Origin: Zunongwangia mangrovi
GTDB lineage: Bacteria; Bacteroidota; Bacteroidia; Flavobacteriales; Flavobacteriaceae
Assembly: GCF_900112105.1 (NCBI RefSeq)
Contig: NZ_FOKV01000004.1
Span: forward strand, 62,001-126,000
Direction: 5' to 3'
DNA: 64,000 nt
Part shown: one piece after another, positions 55,827 through 64,000 of the stretch
Position numbering within the stretch: the stretch's first letter is position 1
How the letters are laid out: every line of letters begins with the position of its first letter
Position numbers and translations under genes: made by a program
The notes under the pieces: generated by a model
Database searches by the model: none
What the model saw: only the letters and a program-made list of their open reading frames with translations
Told to the model about the DNA's origin: nothing

Positions 55827-57224
55827 ATGCAGTTAAGTCATAACGAAGATAACAATTTCTCACTTTCCCGTTTCGAATCTATGTTAAAGACCAATGATGT
55901 ATTGTTCTTTGATTCGAATGAATTCGAAAATATAATTCATCATTATCTAGAAATAGGAAAGATAAACCTAGCTAAGAAGGCAGTTAAATTAGGACTTTCT
56001 CAGCATCCATCATCAATCAACCTTAAACTTCTTAAAGTTGAAATTCTTGTTTTTGAAGACAAATTAGATCTTGCTGATGGTTTATTAGCCGAAGTACAGG
56101 ATCTAGAAGCTAATAACGAGGAAGTTTACATCCAAAAAGCACAAATTTTCTCTAAACGTGACGAGCATCAAAAAGCCATCCAGGTATTAGAACTGGCCTT
56201 AGATGTTACTGATGAAGCTGCCGAAATTTATTCGATGATAGGGATGGAATATCTTTTTCTTGAAGATTTTGAAAATGCCAAGATCAATTTTATGAATTGT
56301 CTTGAAGCCGATGAAGAAGATTATTCTGCACTTTACAATGTGATGTATTGCTTCGATTTTCTTGGAGAAAAAGAAGAAGCTATCGAATATCTGAATATGT
56401 ATTTGGATAAAAATCCATATTGCGAAGTGGCCTGGCACCAGGTAGGAAAACAGTATTTCGATCTCAAAGATTATAAAAAAGCCCTTGCAGCTTTTGATTT
56501 TGCGATAATTAGTGACGAATATTTTATAGGTGCTTACCTTGAAAAAGGAAAAGTACTGGAAAAACTAGAGCGATATATTGAAGCTATCGAAAACTACAAT
56601 GTAACCTTAGAATTAGATGATCCTACTTCTTTCGCATACTTAAGAATTGGGAAATGTTTCGAAAAGTTAGGTAACGATAAACTGGCTTTATCTAATTACG
56701 AAAAAACGGTACATGAAGATCCGCTTTTAGACAAAGGCTGGATAGCGATCACCGATTTTTATATCAAAAAGAAAAACTTTAAAAAAGCACTTTATTATAT
56801 CAACAAAGCGATAAATATTGATGAGGAAAATGTGCTTTATTGGAAGCGTTACGCAAAGATCAATAATCGCTTAGAGCTAAATAGAGAAGCTGAACGTGGT
56901 TATCGTAAAACCTTAGATCTTGGTAACTACGAGTTAGAAACCTGGATTAGACGATGTGATATTCTTATCAATCTTGCTGAATGGGAAACTGCGGTTCAAA
57001 ACCTACTACAGGCGAACGAATTCTATCCCGGTATTGCAGAGATCGAATATCGTTTAAGCGGATTATATTTTATGCTGAATAATGCTGAATTTGGTTATAA
57101 GCACTTGGAAAATGGATTAAAAGCCGATTCTGAATATTACATTATCATAGAAGAACTTTTCCCTGAAATCTTTAAAAGGAAAAGTGTTAAACAATTAATA
57201 GATTCTTATCAAAAGGCTTCGTAG
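55827..57224 (+). CDS. Tetratricopeptide repeat protein
   Basis: About 465 aa. I choose the ATG at 55827 over a TTG two codons upstream because it gives the family-like beginning MQLSHNEDNNFSLSRFESML. About ten TPR-type helix pairs follow, for example AEIYSMIGMEYLFLEDFENA, AWHQVGKQYFDLKDYKKAL and AYLRIGKCFEKLGNDKLALS. There is no signal peptide or membrane helix, so it is a cytoplasmic scaffold of unknown partner. It is acidic overall and precedes the two DUF368 genes by 37 bases. Confidence 0.87.
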   Translation: MQLSHNEDNNFSLSRFESMLKTNDVLFFDSNEFENIIHHYLEIGKINLAKKAVKLGLSQHPSSINLKLLKVEILVFEDKLDLADGLLAEVQDLEANNEEVYIQKAQIFSKRDEHQKAIQVLELALDVTDEAAEIYSMIGMEYLFLEDFENAKINFMNCLEADEEDYSALYNVMYCFDFLGEKEEAIEYLNMYLDKNPYCEVAWHQVGKQYFDLKDYKKALAAFDFAIISDEYFIGAYLEKGKVLEKLERYIEAIENYNVTLELDDPTSFAYLRIGKCFEKLGNDKLALSNYEKTVHEDPLLDKGWIAITDFYIKKKNFKKALYYINKAINIDEENVLYWKRYAKINNRLELNREAERGYRKTLDLGNYELETWIRRCDILINLAEWETAVQNLLQANEFYPGIAEIEYRLSGLYFMLNNAEFGYKHLENGLKADSEYYIIIEELFPEIFKRKSVKQLIDSYQKAS

Positions 57225-57232
57225 TATTTTCC

Positions 57233-57240
57233 TAACTTTG
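57233..57240 (+). promoter_or_regulatory. -7 element of the DUF368 pair
   Basis: TAACTTTG fits TAnnTTTG, 21 bases ahead of the first DUF368 start. No -33 TTG at 19 bases was found. Confidence 0.4.
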
Positions 57241-57261
57241 GGCGAATCTAATTTTTAGAAC

Positions 57262-58200
57262 ATGCAAAGAAGCTTACGGGAATACTTTAGCATCACGCTA
57301 AAGGGTATGGCTATGGGAGCCGCAGATGTTGTACCCGGTGTATCGGGAGGTACCATCGCGTTTATTTCAGGAATTTACGAAGAATTGATCTCTACCATTA
57401 GCGGTGTAGATCTTTCTCTTTTAAAAACCTGGAAAAATGAAGGCTTCAAAGCCATGTGGCTTCAACTAAACGGCGGTTTTATTGTATCGCTTTTTTTAGG
57501 AATTCTTATCAGCGTATTTACTTTAATGCGTCTGGCAAATTATTTGCTTCAAAATCATCCGGTTTTAATATGGTCTTTTTTCTTTGGATTGGTTTTAGCC
57601 AGTATCTGGTATGTAGGAAAACAAATCCCAAAATGGAATTTTAAGATCATTATCGCCTTAATTCTTGGCGCTGCGGTCGCTTTATACGTTACTTCTTTGC
57701 CGCCAATGGGAAGTTCAGATAGTACATTATTTATGTTCATTGCCGGAGCCATTGCCGTTTGTGCAATGATTTTACCAGGAATTTCCGGTGCTTTTATATT
57801 AGTATTACTTGGGGCATACCGCCCGGTAACCGAAGCGGCTCATAATTTCGATATTAAAACATTAGCAATCGTGGGCGCAGGCGCTGTATTTGGTTTACTT
57901 AGTTTTTCTAAGATATTAAAATGGCTTTTTACGCATTATACCAGTTTAACCTTAGCGGTGTTAACAGGCTTTATAGCAGGTTCTTTAAATAAGATCTGGC
58001 CCTGGAAAAAAGTTTTGGAAGTGGCCAGGTTCGACGATAAAGAAATTGTTATAAACGAGACTTCTGTTTTACCATGGAATTTTGAGGGCGATGCTCAACT
58101 ATTATTTTCAGTAATCCTCATGTTAGCAGGATTCGGACTCATTTTTCTTCTGGAAAGCTTAGCAAGCAACCAACCTGAAGAGTCTGATGCAACAAACTAG
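57262..58200 (+). CDS. DUF368 (PopT-type polyprenyl-phosphate transporter family), copy 1
   Basis: 312 aa polytopic membrane protein. The N-terminal half carries MGAADVVPGVSGGTIAFISG and the second half repeats the pattern as MILPGISGAFILVLLGAY, an internal duplication typical of the family. DUF368 proteins (PopT) are reported to recycle undecaprenyl phosphate across the inner membrane for cell-wall and glycan synthesis. The end overlaps the start of a second DUF368 gene by 14 bases, so the two are translated together and may form a complex; that is inference. Confidence 0.88.
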   Translation: MQRSLREYFSITLKGMAMGAADVVPGVSGGTIAFISGIYEELISTISGVDLSLLKTWKNEGFKAMWLQLNGGFIVSLFLGILISVFTLMRLANYLLQNHPVLIWSFFFGLVLASIWYVGKQIPKWNFKIIIALILGAAVALYVTSLPPMGSSDSTLFMFIAGAIAVCAMILPGISGAFILVLLGAYRPVTEAAHNFDIKTLAIVGAGAVFGLLSFSKILKWLFTHYTSLTLAVLTGFIAGSLNKIWPWKKVLEVARFDDKEIVINETSVLPWNFEGDAQLLFSVILMLAGFGLIFLLESLASNQPEESDATN

Positions 58201-59230
58201 AACATTAACAGATAAAATTTTCCTTATTTTAAAGGGATTATCCATGGGAGCTGCTAATAAAGTTCCCGGGGTATCTGGTGGTGTTGTGGCTTTTGTCGCC
58301 GGCTTTTACGAAGAATTTATTTACTCGCTGCAAAAGATTAATCTTAAAGCCGGCAAGCTTTTGATCGCGGGTAGATTTCGTAGCCTTTATCATTACATTA
58401 ACGGCAAATTTTTAGGATTGCTTATCCTGGGAATGCTTATAAGTTATTTTAGCGTTTCTAAACTTTTAGATTACCTAATTGTGCACTACGAGCTGTATGT
58501 CTGGTCTGCTTTTTTTGGGATGATCATTGGTTCGATCTACTACATCAGTAAAGATTTTGATGAATGGAGCCGGCGCAGTATTCTATTTGTCACACTCGGA
58601 ATTATCTTTGGGGTAGCCATTAGTATGCTGGAACCTGCACGCGAAAATGATAATTTATGGTTTGTTTTTTTCTGCGGAATAATTGGCGTTTCGGGGATGA
58701 CGCTCCCTGGGCTTAGTGGATCTTTCATCCTTATTTTGCTTGGAAATTACGTGTTGCTGTTGGTAGATTCGGTTAATGCTTTGTACGATACAATGGCCGA
58801 TATTGTAAGTTTAGACTTCAGTTTTACTTCCAACGAATCCAGAATGCATTTGCTACAGGTAATGATTGTTTTTGCCTTGGGATCACTGGCAGGATTGGTT
58901 TCCCTATCCCATTTACTGGGTTTTGTGCTGAAGAATTACAAAAAAGACACTTTCGCCACTATAATTGGCTTTATTACAGGCTCTTTGGGCGTGGTTTGGC
59001 CCTGGAAAACCAAGATCTACAAGACCGACGAAGCGGGAGAATATCTTATCGATAGTCACGGAGATAAAATTATAGATAATTACAATAGATTTTTTCCAGA
59101 CTTTACAGATACCGAAACCTATTTGGCGATATTCTTTATTTTGGTAGGTATTTTTATTGTTCTTGGGCTTGCGTTTTACGAAAAAAGAGAACATGCCAGA
59201 AAACAAGCTAAACTCGAGAAAAGACCATAA
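58187..59230 (+). CDS. DUF368 (PopT-type polyprenyl-phosphate transporter family), copy 2
   Basis: 347 aa. It has the same fold as copy 1 but with clear sequence divergence: MGAANKVPGVSGGVVAFVAG and MTLPGLSGSFILILLGNYV mark the two repeats. It has an extra hydrophilic segment (about 265-305) and a basic C-terminal tail (EKREHARKQAKLEKRP). It is translationally coupled to copy 1. The pairing in flavobacteria may give a heterodimer or two differently regulated flippases. aroE follows after 34 bases in the same direction. Confidence 0.87.
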   Translation: MQQTRTLTDKIFLILKGLSMGAANKVPGVSGGVVAFVAGFYEEFIYSLQKINLKAGKLLIAGRFRSLYHYINGKFLGLLILGMLISYFSVSKLLDYLIVHYELYVWSAFFGMIIGSIYYISKDFDEWSRRSILFVTLGIIFGVAISMLEPARENDNLWFVFFCGIIGVSGMTLPGLSGSFILILLGNYVLLLVDSVNALYDTMADIVSLDFSFTSNESRMHLLQVMIVFALGSLAGLVSLSHLLGFVLKNYKKDTFATIIGFITGSLGVVWPWKTKIYKTDEAGEYLIDSHGDKIIDNYNRFFPDFTDTETYLAIFFILVGIFIVLGLAFYEKREHARKQAKLEKRP

Positions 59231-59264
59231 AAACTGGTGAAAACACCGAAAAAAGATTAAAAAA

Positions 59265-59996
59265 ATGAGGAAATTCGGACTTTTAGGTAAAAATATAGCT
59301 TATTCATTTTCAAGAAAATACTTCAATGATAAGTTTGAAAATGAAAAAATCGAAGCAGAATATGTCAATTTTGATATTCCTGAAATTACAGATTTCCCAT
59401 TAATTATCACTAAAAATCCTACACTTTCAGGAATGAATGTCACCATTCCCTATAAACTGGAAGTGATGAAGTTTTTGGATGACCTTTCAGCAGATGCTAA
59501 AGAAATCGAGGCTGTAAATGTGATCAAATTTGAAAACGGAGGAAAACTTATAGGCCATAATACCGATTTTATTGGTTTTAGAGACGCTTTAAAACCTCAT
59601 CTTAGACCTCAGCACACACACGCTTTAATATTGGGAACCGGTGGCGCTTCAAAAGCGGTAGCGCATGCTCTAAAAACAATGGGGATTTCATATAAATTCG
59701 TATCCAGATCGGCTTCAGAAGAACAATATTCTTATTCAGAATTAACCGAAGAAATTATTCAGAAGTATTCTTTAATCATCAATACCACGCCACTAGGAAC
59801 TGCTCCTAACACAGATCAATGCCCCGATATTCCGTATCAGCATATCACTAAAAATCATCTTGTTTTCGATTTGATCTATAATCCTGCAGAAACAAAATTT
59901 ATGAGTAACAGTAAGAAACATGGCGCAACTGCGGTAAATGGGCATAAAATGCTCGAATTACAGGCCGAAGCTGCCTGGGCAATATGGAATTCTTAA
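59265..59996 (+). CDS. aroE: Shikimate dehydrogenase
   Basis: 243 aa, slightly short for the family; NADP-dependent reduction of dehydroshikimate in the chorismate pathway. The shikimate-binding part has GLLGKNIAYSFSRKYF and SGMNVTIPYKLEV with the catalytic Lys, and GHNTDFIGF gives the Asp ligand. The nucleotide site is ILGTGGASKAVAHAL and NTTPLGTAPN precedes the C-terminal GHKMLELQAEAAWAIW. A hairpin follows within 40 bases. Confidence 0.94.
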   Translation: MRKFGLLGKNIAYSFSRKYFNDKFENEKIEAEYVNFDIPEITDFPLIITKNPTLSGMNVTIPYKLEVMKFLDDLSADAKEIEAVNVIKFENGGKLIGHNTDFIGFRDALKPHLRPQHTHALILGTGGASKAVAHALKTMGISYKFVSRSASEEQYSYSELTEEIIQKYSLIINTTPLGTAPNTDQCPDIPYQHITKNHLVFDLIYNPAETKFMSNSKKHGATAVNGHKMLELQAEAAWAIWNS

Positions 59997-60030
59997 AGAA
60001 TCAAGCTTTTTCGTTCTTATCTTGTCATAA

Positions 60031-60056
60031 AAAATTGGGTTTGCTTGCCCAATTTT
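60031..60056 (+). terminator. Hairpin behind aroE
   Basis: AAAATTGGG (60031-60039) and CCCAATTTT (60048-60056) form a 9-bp stem with an 8-nt loop; the T run is part of the stem. It is a probable terminator of the popT-aroE transcript. Confidence 0.65.
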
Positions 60057-60113
60057 CGTGTAGTTGTTATCTTTCAGCTTTAATAACCATGCAGAACTTT
60101 AACATTGAAAGAT

Positions 60114-62192
60114 ATGTCTCAATCAGATAACGAAAACAAGAAAGAAGAACTTTCTAAAAAAGAGACCCCTGAAACAACTGAAACCACTCAGCCTCAGGAA
60201 GCATCTACTACAGAAAGTGCAACAGAAGAAAAGAAGGTAGAAGAATCTTTTTCGGAAGAGGTTGAGAATCCAGACGCTACAAACGAGCTTGAAGAAGCCA
60301 TGGTAGCCGAATCTACTTTTGTTCAGGATACTGAAAACAATAAAAAAGCGAACGCCGAAGATACCAACGACGATGATGACCATGAAGATGCCATTATCGA
60401 AGAGCATAAAAAAGGAGTAGACGATTCTCTTGCCGAGGATAGTGAAGATGAAAGCGCTACAGAGCGCCACACCATTCCAAAAAAAGATTACCATTCGATG
60501 AGCAAAGAGCAACTAACAGATGAGTTAGAGCGATTGCTGAAGAATGAGAAAATCCAGGCGATTAAAGAGCACGTGATCGAAATTAGAACCGAATTTAACG
60601 CGAAATTCGATGAAGAATTCGAAGAAAAGAAAGAAGATTTTCTTGCCGATGGTGGTAACATTATCGATTTCCACTACTCTACTCCGTTAAAAAATCGCTT
60701 TAATTCATTGTATTTTGATTATCGTGAAAAGCGAAATAAGTACTACCAGCAATTAAAGCAGGATCTAAATGCGAATCTTAGTAAACGTCTGGAGATCATT
60801 GAAGAATTAAAAGGTCTACTTGATGTAGAAGAAAACATCAATACCACCTATAATCACTTTAAAGAAATTCAGGATAAATGGCGTACTGCCGGGCCTATCC
60901 CTCGTGATAAGTATAATAATGTTTGGAATACCTATCACCACCATGTAGAGAATTTCTATGATTTTCTACACTTAAATCGTGAGTTTAGGGATATGGACTT
61001 TAAGCATAATTTAGATCAAAAGCTTAAAGTTATAGATCGCGCTGAAGAATTAGCTCAGGAACAGGATATTAACCGTGCCTTTAGAGAGCTTCAAATGCTC
61101 CATAAGATGTGGAAAGAAGAATTGGGACCTGTAGCTAAAGATTATCGTGAAGAGATTTGGGAACGTTTTAGTAATGCGACCAAAGTAATTCATGATCGCC
61201 GTCAGGATTATTTCGAAAATTTAGATAAAGAATTCGAAAAGAACTGGGAAAAGAAGCAGCAGATCATCGAAAAGATTCGGGAAATTGCAGATCAGGACTT
61301 CAGCAGCCACAACAAATGGCAGCAAAAGATCAAAGAAATTGAAGCTTTACGCGAAGAATTCTTTAAGGCAGGTAAAGTACCAAGAAGTAAAAACGAGGAA
61401 ACCTGGGCAGATTTTAAAGAAACGGTAAGACGTTTTAATCGTAAGAAAAATGCTTTTTATAAGAATCTTAAAAAGCAACAATACGATAATCTTGAGAAGA
61501 AAAAGGAATTGATCCAAATCGCTGAAGATAACAAGGATAGTGATGATTTTAAAACCATCACACCTCTTATGAAAAAGATCCAATCTGATTGGAAAAAAAT
61601 AGGTCACGTTCCAAGAAAGGATAGTGATAAGGTTTGGAAGCAGTTTAAAGCAGCCTGTAATTATTACTTTGATCGTCTTCATGAAAACAGAAGTGAAGAG
61701 AACAAAGAAGAAATGGAAGCTTTTGGTAAGAAAAAAGACTTACTTGATAAAGTACGTTCTTTTGAGCATTCCGGAAACAAGGAAGAAGATCTTAAAACCA
61801 TTAAATCTTTTATTGCTGAATGGAAATCTTTAGGTAGAGTTCCGTTTAACAAGCGTTTTATTGAAGGTAAATTCAATAAAGCTTTAGATCAGTTATTTAA
61901 AAAATTGGACGTAAATCGTACAAAAGCAGAAATGCTGAAATACGAGAATAAGATCCAGGCTCTTAACGATGCTGATGATGACAATAAAATTAGAAATGAA
62001 CATTTCTTCCTTTCTAAAAAGATTGAAGAAACTCAGGCTGAAATTCGACAATTAGAGAACAATTTACAGTTCTTCTCTAATGTAGATGATGATAATCCTT
62101 TAGTTAAAGAAGTTCATAAAAATATAGACGATCATAAAGCACAGCTAAAAGTATGGCGTGAAAAACTAAAGAAAGTAAAGTCTCTTTACTAG
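60114..62192 (+). CDS. DUF349 domain-repeat protein
   Basis: About 692 aa from the ATG chosen here (MSQSDNENKKEE); a TTG three codons upstream is also possible. The first about 130 residues are highly acidic and Thr/Glu-rich. Then several tandem DUF349 three-helix repeats follow, recognisable by FKEIQDKWRTAGPIPRDKYN, LQMLHKMWKEELGPVAKDY, MKKIQSDWKKIGHVPRKDSD and IKSFIAEWKSLGRVPFNKRF. The C-terminus is a coiled coil. It is a cytoplasmic helical protein; the domain's function is not known. It is transcribed alone with a terminator at its end. Confidence 0.86.
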   Translation: MSQSDNENKKEELSKKETPETTETTQPQEASTTESATEEKKVEESFSEEVENPDATNELEEAMVAESTFVQDTENNKKANAEDTNDDDDHEDAIIEEHKKGVDDSLAEDSEDESATERHTIPKKDYHSMSKEQLTDELERLLKNEKIQAIKEHVIEIRTEFNAKFDEEFEEKKEDFLADGGNIIDFHYSTPLKNRFNSLYFDYREKRNKYYQQLKQDLNANLSKRLEIIEELKGLLDVEENINTTYNHFKEIQDKWRTAGPIPRDKYNNVWNTYHHHVENFYDFLHLNREFRDMDFKHNLDQKLKVIDRAEELAQEQDINRAFRELQMLHKMWKEELGPVAKDYREEIWERFSNATKVIHDRRQDYFENLDKEFEKNWEKKQQIIEKIREIADQDFSSHNKWQQKIKEIEALREEFFKAGKVPRSKNEETWADFKETVRRFNRKKNAFYKNLKKQQYDNLEKKKELIQIAEDNKDSDDFKTITPLMKKIQSDWKKIGHVPRKDSDKVWKQFKAACNYYFDRLHENRSEENKEEMEAFGKKKDLLDKVRSFEHSGNKEEDLKTIKSFIAEWKSLGRVPFNKRFIEGKFNKALDQLFKKLDVNRTKAEMLKYENKIQALNDADDDNKIRNEHFFLSKKIEETQAEIRQLENNLQFFSNVDDDNPLVKEVHKNIDDHKAQLKVWREKLKKVKSLY

Positions 62193-62211
62193 TTTTAGTT
62201 AAAACACAGCA

Positions 62212-62245
62212 CAAAAAAACCGTCGAATTGATCGACGGTTTTTTG
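62212..62245. terminator. Bidirectional terminator between DUF349 gene and mazG
   Basis: CCGTCGA (62220-62226) and TCGACGG (62232-62238) form a stem with a 5-nt loop, flanked by an A run and a T run, between convergent genes. Confidence 0.9.
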
Positions 62246-62265
62246 TTTTAAAGATTATTTCGTAG

Positions 62266-63039
62266 TTATAATTTCTTAGCTTCATTCCAATACACATCCA
62301 TTTCAGCAAGCGTCATATCTTTTAAAGCTTTTTTACTTGCAGCAGCTTTTTCTTCTAAATATTTGAAACGAGCTATAAATTTTTTATTGGTTCGTTCTAA
62401 GGCGTTTTCAGGATTTATTTTTAGGAAGCGAGCATAATTAATCATCGAGAACATAACATCGCCAAATTCGGCTTCCATTTTATCTTTATCGGCCTTATCG
62501 ACTTCATCCTGCAACTCTCCCAACTCTTCCTGTAATTTTTCGAATACCTGTTGTGGCTCTTCCCAATCGAATCCTACACCAGCAACCTTATCCTGAATTC
62601 GACTTGCTTTTACCAGAGCGGGCAGCGATCTTGGCACGCCTTCCAGAACGCTTTTCTTTCCTTCCTTCAGTTTTAAGTTTTCCCAGTTCTTTTTTACATC
62701 TTCTTCATCTTCAACCTTAACATCACCATAGATATGAGGATGTCTGGAAATTAACTTTTCACAAATTCCGTTAGCTACATCTGCAATATCAAAATCATTT
62801 GTTTCGCTACCTATTTTTGCATAGAAAACAAGGTGTAAAAGAAGATCTCCCAGCTCTTTTCTTACCTCTTCGATATCCTTATCTAAAATGGCATCACCAA
62901 GTTCGTAAGTTTCTTCGATCGTAAGATGTCGCAAACTTTCCATGGTTTGTTTACGATCCCAGGGACATTGCTCCCTAAGTTCGTCCATTATGGTAAGTAA
63001 TCTATCAAAGGCTTTTAGCTGATCTTCTCTGGAATTCAT
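62266..63039 (-). CDS. mazG: MazG nucleoside triphosphate pyrophosphohydrolase
   Basis: About 257 aa from MNSREDQLKAF; the frame has 12 more codons upstream that do not look like the family. Tandem MazG domains hydrolyse NTPs to NMP and pyrophosphate (house-cleaning, and in E. coli linked to lowering ppGpp). The first domain has LREQCPWDRKQTMESL with EETYELGDAI and KELGDLLLHLVFYAKI; the second has ELGELQDEVDKADKDKMEAE and FGDVMFSMINYARFL, so both metal sites (ExxE...ExxD) are seen. It is a single minus-strand gene. Confidence 0.95.
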   Translation of the reverse strand: MNSREDQLKAFDRLLTIMDELREQCPWDRKQTMESLRHLTIEETYELGDAILDKDIEEVRKELGDLLLHLVFYAKIGSETNDFDIADVANGICEKLISRHPHIYGDVKVEDEEDVKKNWENLKLKEGKKSVLEGVPRSLPALVKASRIQDKVAGVGFDWEEPQQVFEKLQEELGELQDEVDKADKDKMEAEFGDVMFSMINYARFLKINPENALERTNKKFIARFKYLEEKAAASKKALKDMTLAEMDVYWNEAKKL

Positions 63040-63119
63040 TGTATTTTTTTTAAAAGACCAAAATACGATATTCACCTAAGGAAGACCAGAAACGGCAAAA
63101 AATTATACAACTTGATATG

Positions 63120-63380
63120 CTAGACTGCGTACAGATTAAGTTTTGGATAAGCTGAAACCGAATAGTTATTAGAACTACACATTTCTTCATATTCTTCTTC
63201 GGTAGGGATATCTAAATCCTCAAAATAACCAGAGAATAATTCCAACTCGGCGTAGGTGTTTAAAATGATCACAAGACTATCGAATTTAGGCAACGGGAAC
63301 GAAAATTCCAGTTTTGCCTCTACTTTATCATGTGCTTCAAGAAAAGCTTCGATACGCTTTATCTTATTTCTTGTTATCAT
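63120..63380 (-). CDS. Small hypothetical protein
   Basis: 86 aa from MITRNKIKRIEAF, preferred over an upstream ATG that would add a Phe/Ser-rich extension. It is acidic with no signal peptide or membrane helix; NTYAELELFSGYFEDLDIP is its most distinctive part. I do not recognise the family. It is transcribed towards mazG and is the last core gene before the tRNA-His fragment. Confidence 0.6.
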   Translation of the reverse strand: MITRNKIKRIEAFLEAHDKVEAKLEFSFPLPKFDSLVIILNTYAELELFSGYFEDLDIPTEEEYEEMCSSNNYSVSAYPKLNLYAV

Positions 63381-63473
63381 TAAACATTTGTTAGAAAAGC
63401 TAAATGTAAAAAATAATAACATCGACTAAAAAGATCGATTTGCTAAAGTTTAGTGAAAACTTGCCCAAAAACA

Positions 63474-63500
63474 AAAAACCCCGCTTAAAAGCGAGGTTTT
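63474..63500 (-). terminator. Terminator of the former tRNA-His locus
   Basis: On the minus strand AAAACCUCGCUU pairs with AAGCGGGGUUUU (one U-G pair), followed by more U. It sits 10 bases beyond the 3' end of the tRNA-His fragment, where a tRNA terminator would be. Confidence 0.8.
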
Positions 63501-63510
63501 ACAAATAAGG

Positions 63511-63556
63511 GTGGAAGACCGGGTTCGAACCGCAGACCACTGGAACCACAATCCAA
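63511..63556 (-). pseudogene. tRNA-His fragment (3' half); candidate att site
   Basis: On the minus strand the sequence contains the anticodon arm TTGGA-TTGTGGT-TCCAG (anticodon GTG), a variable region, a T-arm with GGTTCGAACCC and the 3' acceptor strand CTTCCAC. The 5' acceptor strand and D-arm that should lie at higher coordinates are missing, and only three of five T-stem pairs form. A 3' tRNA half beside its own terminator is the usual footprint of site-specific integration into a tRNA gene. Confidence 0.75.
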
Positions 63557-63648
63557 ATAACTTTTCTCTATTCATAATACTTTTGAGGCTTTATAAACAG
63601 TAAACGTGAACATATATAAAATGCAAATGAGAAAATAAAACTCAAATT

Positions 63649-63999
63649 TTATTTAATGTTATTATTAGCTTTTTGTATTATAGTTTCAATCTGGTGATAA
63701 TATTCTTTATATAGTTCTACAATTTCAGAAGGAATATAATTAGAGTATTTCATTCTCTCGTAATTGATTGAGATTTTTTCGATATCATATAAAATTCTTT
63801 TTAAATATGATTTTTTTACTTGAATATCTATATATCGAGAATTTGAGATATAATCAACGAGATAATTGTAATTATCTATATGCTCATTTAATTTAACTAA
63901 AAAGTTTCTTTGTCCCCTGATCTCATCTTCTATGTTAAGCTGATTTGTTAGCTCTTCCGGCCGATAAGTTTTATACCAATGATCTAATTTTTCAGCTCT
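63649..63999 (-). CDS. Unrecognised protein, C-terminal part (partial)
   Basis: An open frame of 116 codons ends at 63649 and continues beyond the right edge; the start is outside the window. The visible part is helical and rich in Tyr, Asn, Ile and Lys (for example HWYKTYRPEELTNQLN and YKEYYHQIETIIQK), with no recognised domain. Its DNA is clearly more AT-rich than the core genes to the left. It begins about 90 bases past the tRNA-His fragment, so it is probably the first gene of an integrated element. Function unknown. Confidence 0.65.
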   Translation of the reverse strand, partial: RAEKLDHWYKTYRPEELTNQLNIEDEIRGQRNFLVKLNEHIDNYNYLVDYISNSRYIDIQVKKSYLKRILYDIEKISINYERMKYSNYIPSEIVELYKEYYHQIETIIQKANNNIK

Positions 64000-64000
64000 T

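Noticed and set aside
63511-63650. tRNA-His interrupted by an intron
   Set aside because: No D-arm or 5' acceptor sequence was found in the AT-rich DNA up to 63650 on the same strand, and bacterial tRNA introns are not known at this place in tRNA-His.

Overview
This 64 kb window is a compact, AT-rich chromosomal segment of a Bacteroidota bacterium, most likely a marine member of the Flavobacteriaceae (Gramella/Zunongwangia/Salegentibacter-like; genus not provable from here). The evidence is a gliding-motility lipoprotein (GldI), a two-subunit methylmalonyl-CoA mutase, a proline-rich TonB, paired DUF368 proteins, DUF3810, DUF5683 and DUF6055 families. Promoters have the Bacteroidota -7 form TAnnTTTG, Shine-Dalgarno sequences are generally absent, and GTG or TTG starts sit in tight operons.

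Layout. 1-8.5 kb: end of a WYL-domain regulator, proline dehydrogenase, PEP carboxykinase with its own terminator, a universal stress protein, TonB, a phosphate-selective-type porin and a GAF-PAS-HisKA protein lacking an ATPase domain. 8.8-16.3 kb: tRNA-Pro, a PQQ-type sugar dehydrogenase with a lipoprotein cytochrome c, uridine kinase, an FtsB/DivIC-like protein, both methylmalonyl-CoA mutase subunits and a dienoyl-CoA-reductase-like SDR. 16.4-21.8 kb: parA-parB-DUF5683-dapB-lepB-wbqC. 21.8-28.1 kb (minus): 97-aa membrane protein, mutL, two rhomboids and an EEP nuclease/phosphatase family protein, all joined by exact TAAATG junctions; behind them ribH and a TPR membrane protein. 28.3-30.6 kb: recF, a lipoprotein, a DciA-like protein and convergent ndk. 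30.7-38.8 kb: PhoD-like phosphatase, DHH phosphoesterase, gldI, a cyclophilin-FKBP fusion, pepD and a secreted zincin-like lipoprotein. 39-50.7 kb: DUF3810, two amidohydrolase-like proteins, an rRNA/tRNA methyltransferase, an M48 protease, a Rel/Spo enzyme, a Fur-family regulator and purA. 50.8-63.4 kb: two exported ferritin-like proteins, an LptA/OstA-like protein, a class III aminotransferase, a TPR protein, two DUF368 (PopT) proteins, aroE, a DUF349 protein, mazG and a small hypothetical gene.

The genes are mostly housekeeping: gluconeogenesis, propionate/odd-chain metabolism, chromosome segregation, DNA repair, envelope biogenesis and protein folding, and the stringent response. No CRISPR array, insertion sequence or prophage was recognised. 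The clearest discontinuity is at the right edge. There, only the 3' half of a tRNA-His gene remains next to its terminator, followed by very AT-rich DNA with an unrecognised reading frame. This looks like the boundary of an integrated element whose body lies outside the window.

Other points worth attention are a MutL without the usual endonuclease motif, three amidohydrolase-like units of which only one keeps the metal-binding HxH, an orphan phosphoacceptor-type HisKA protein, and interleaved inverted repeats ahead of a terminator that could mark a small RNA.
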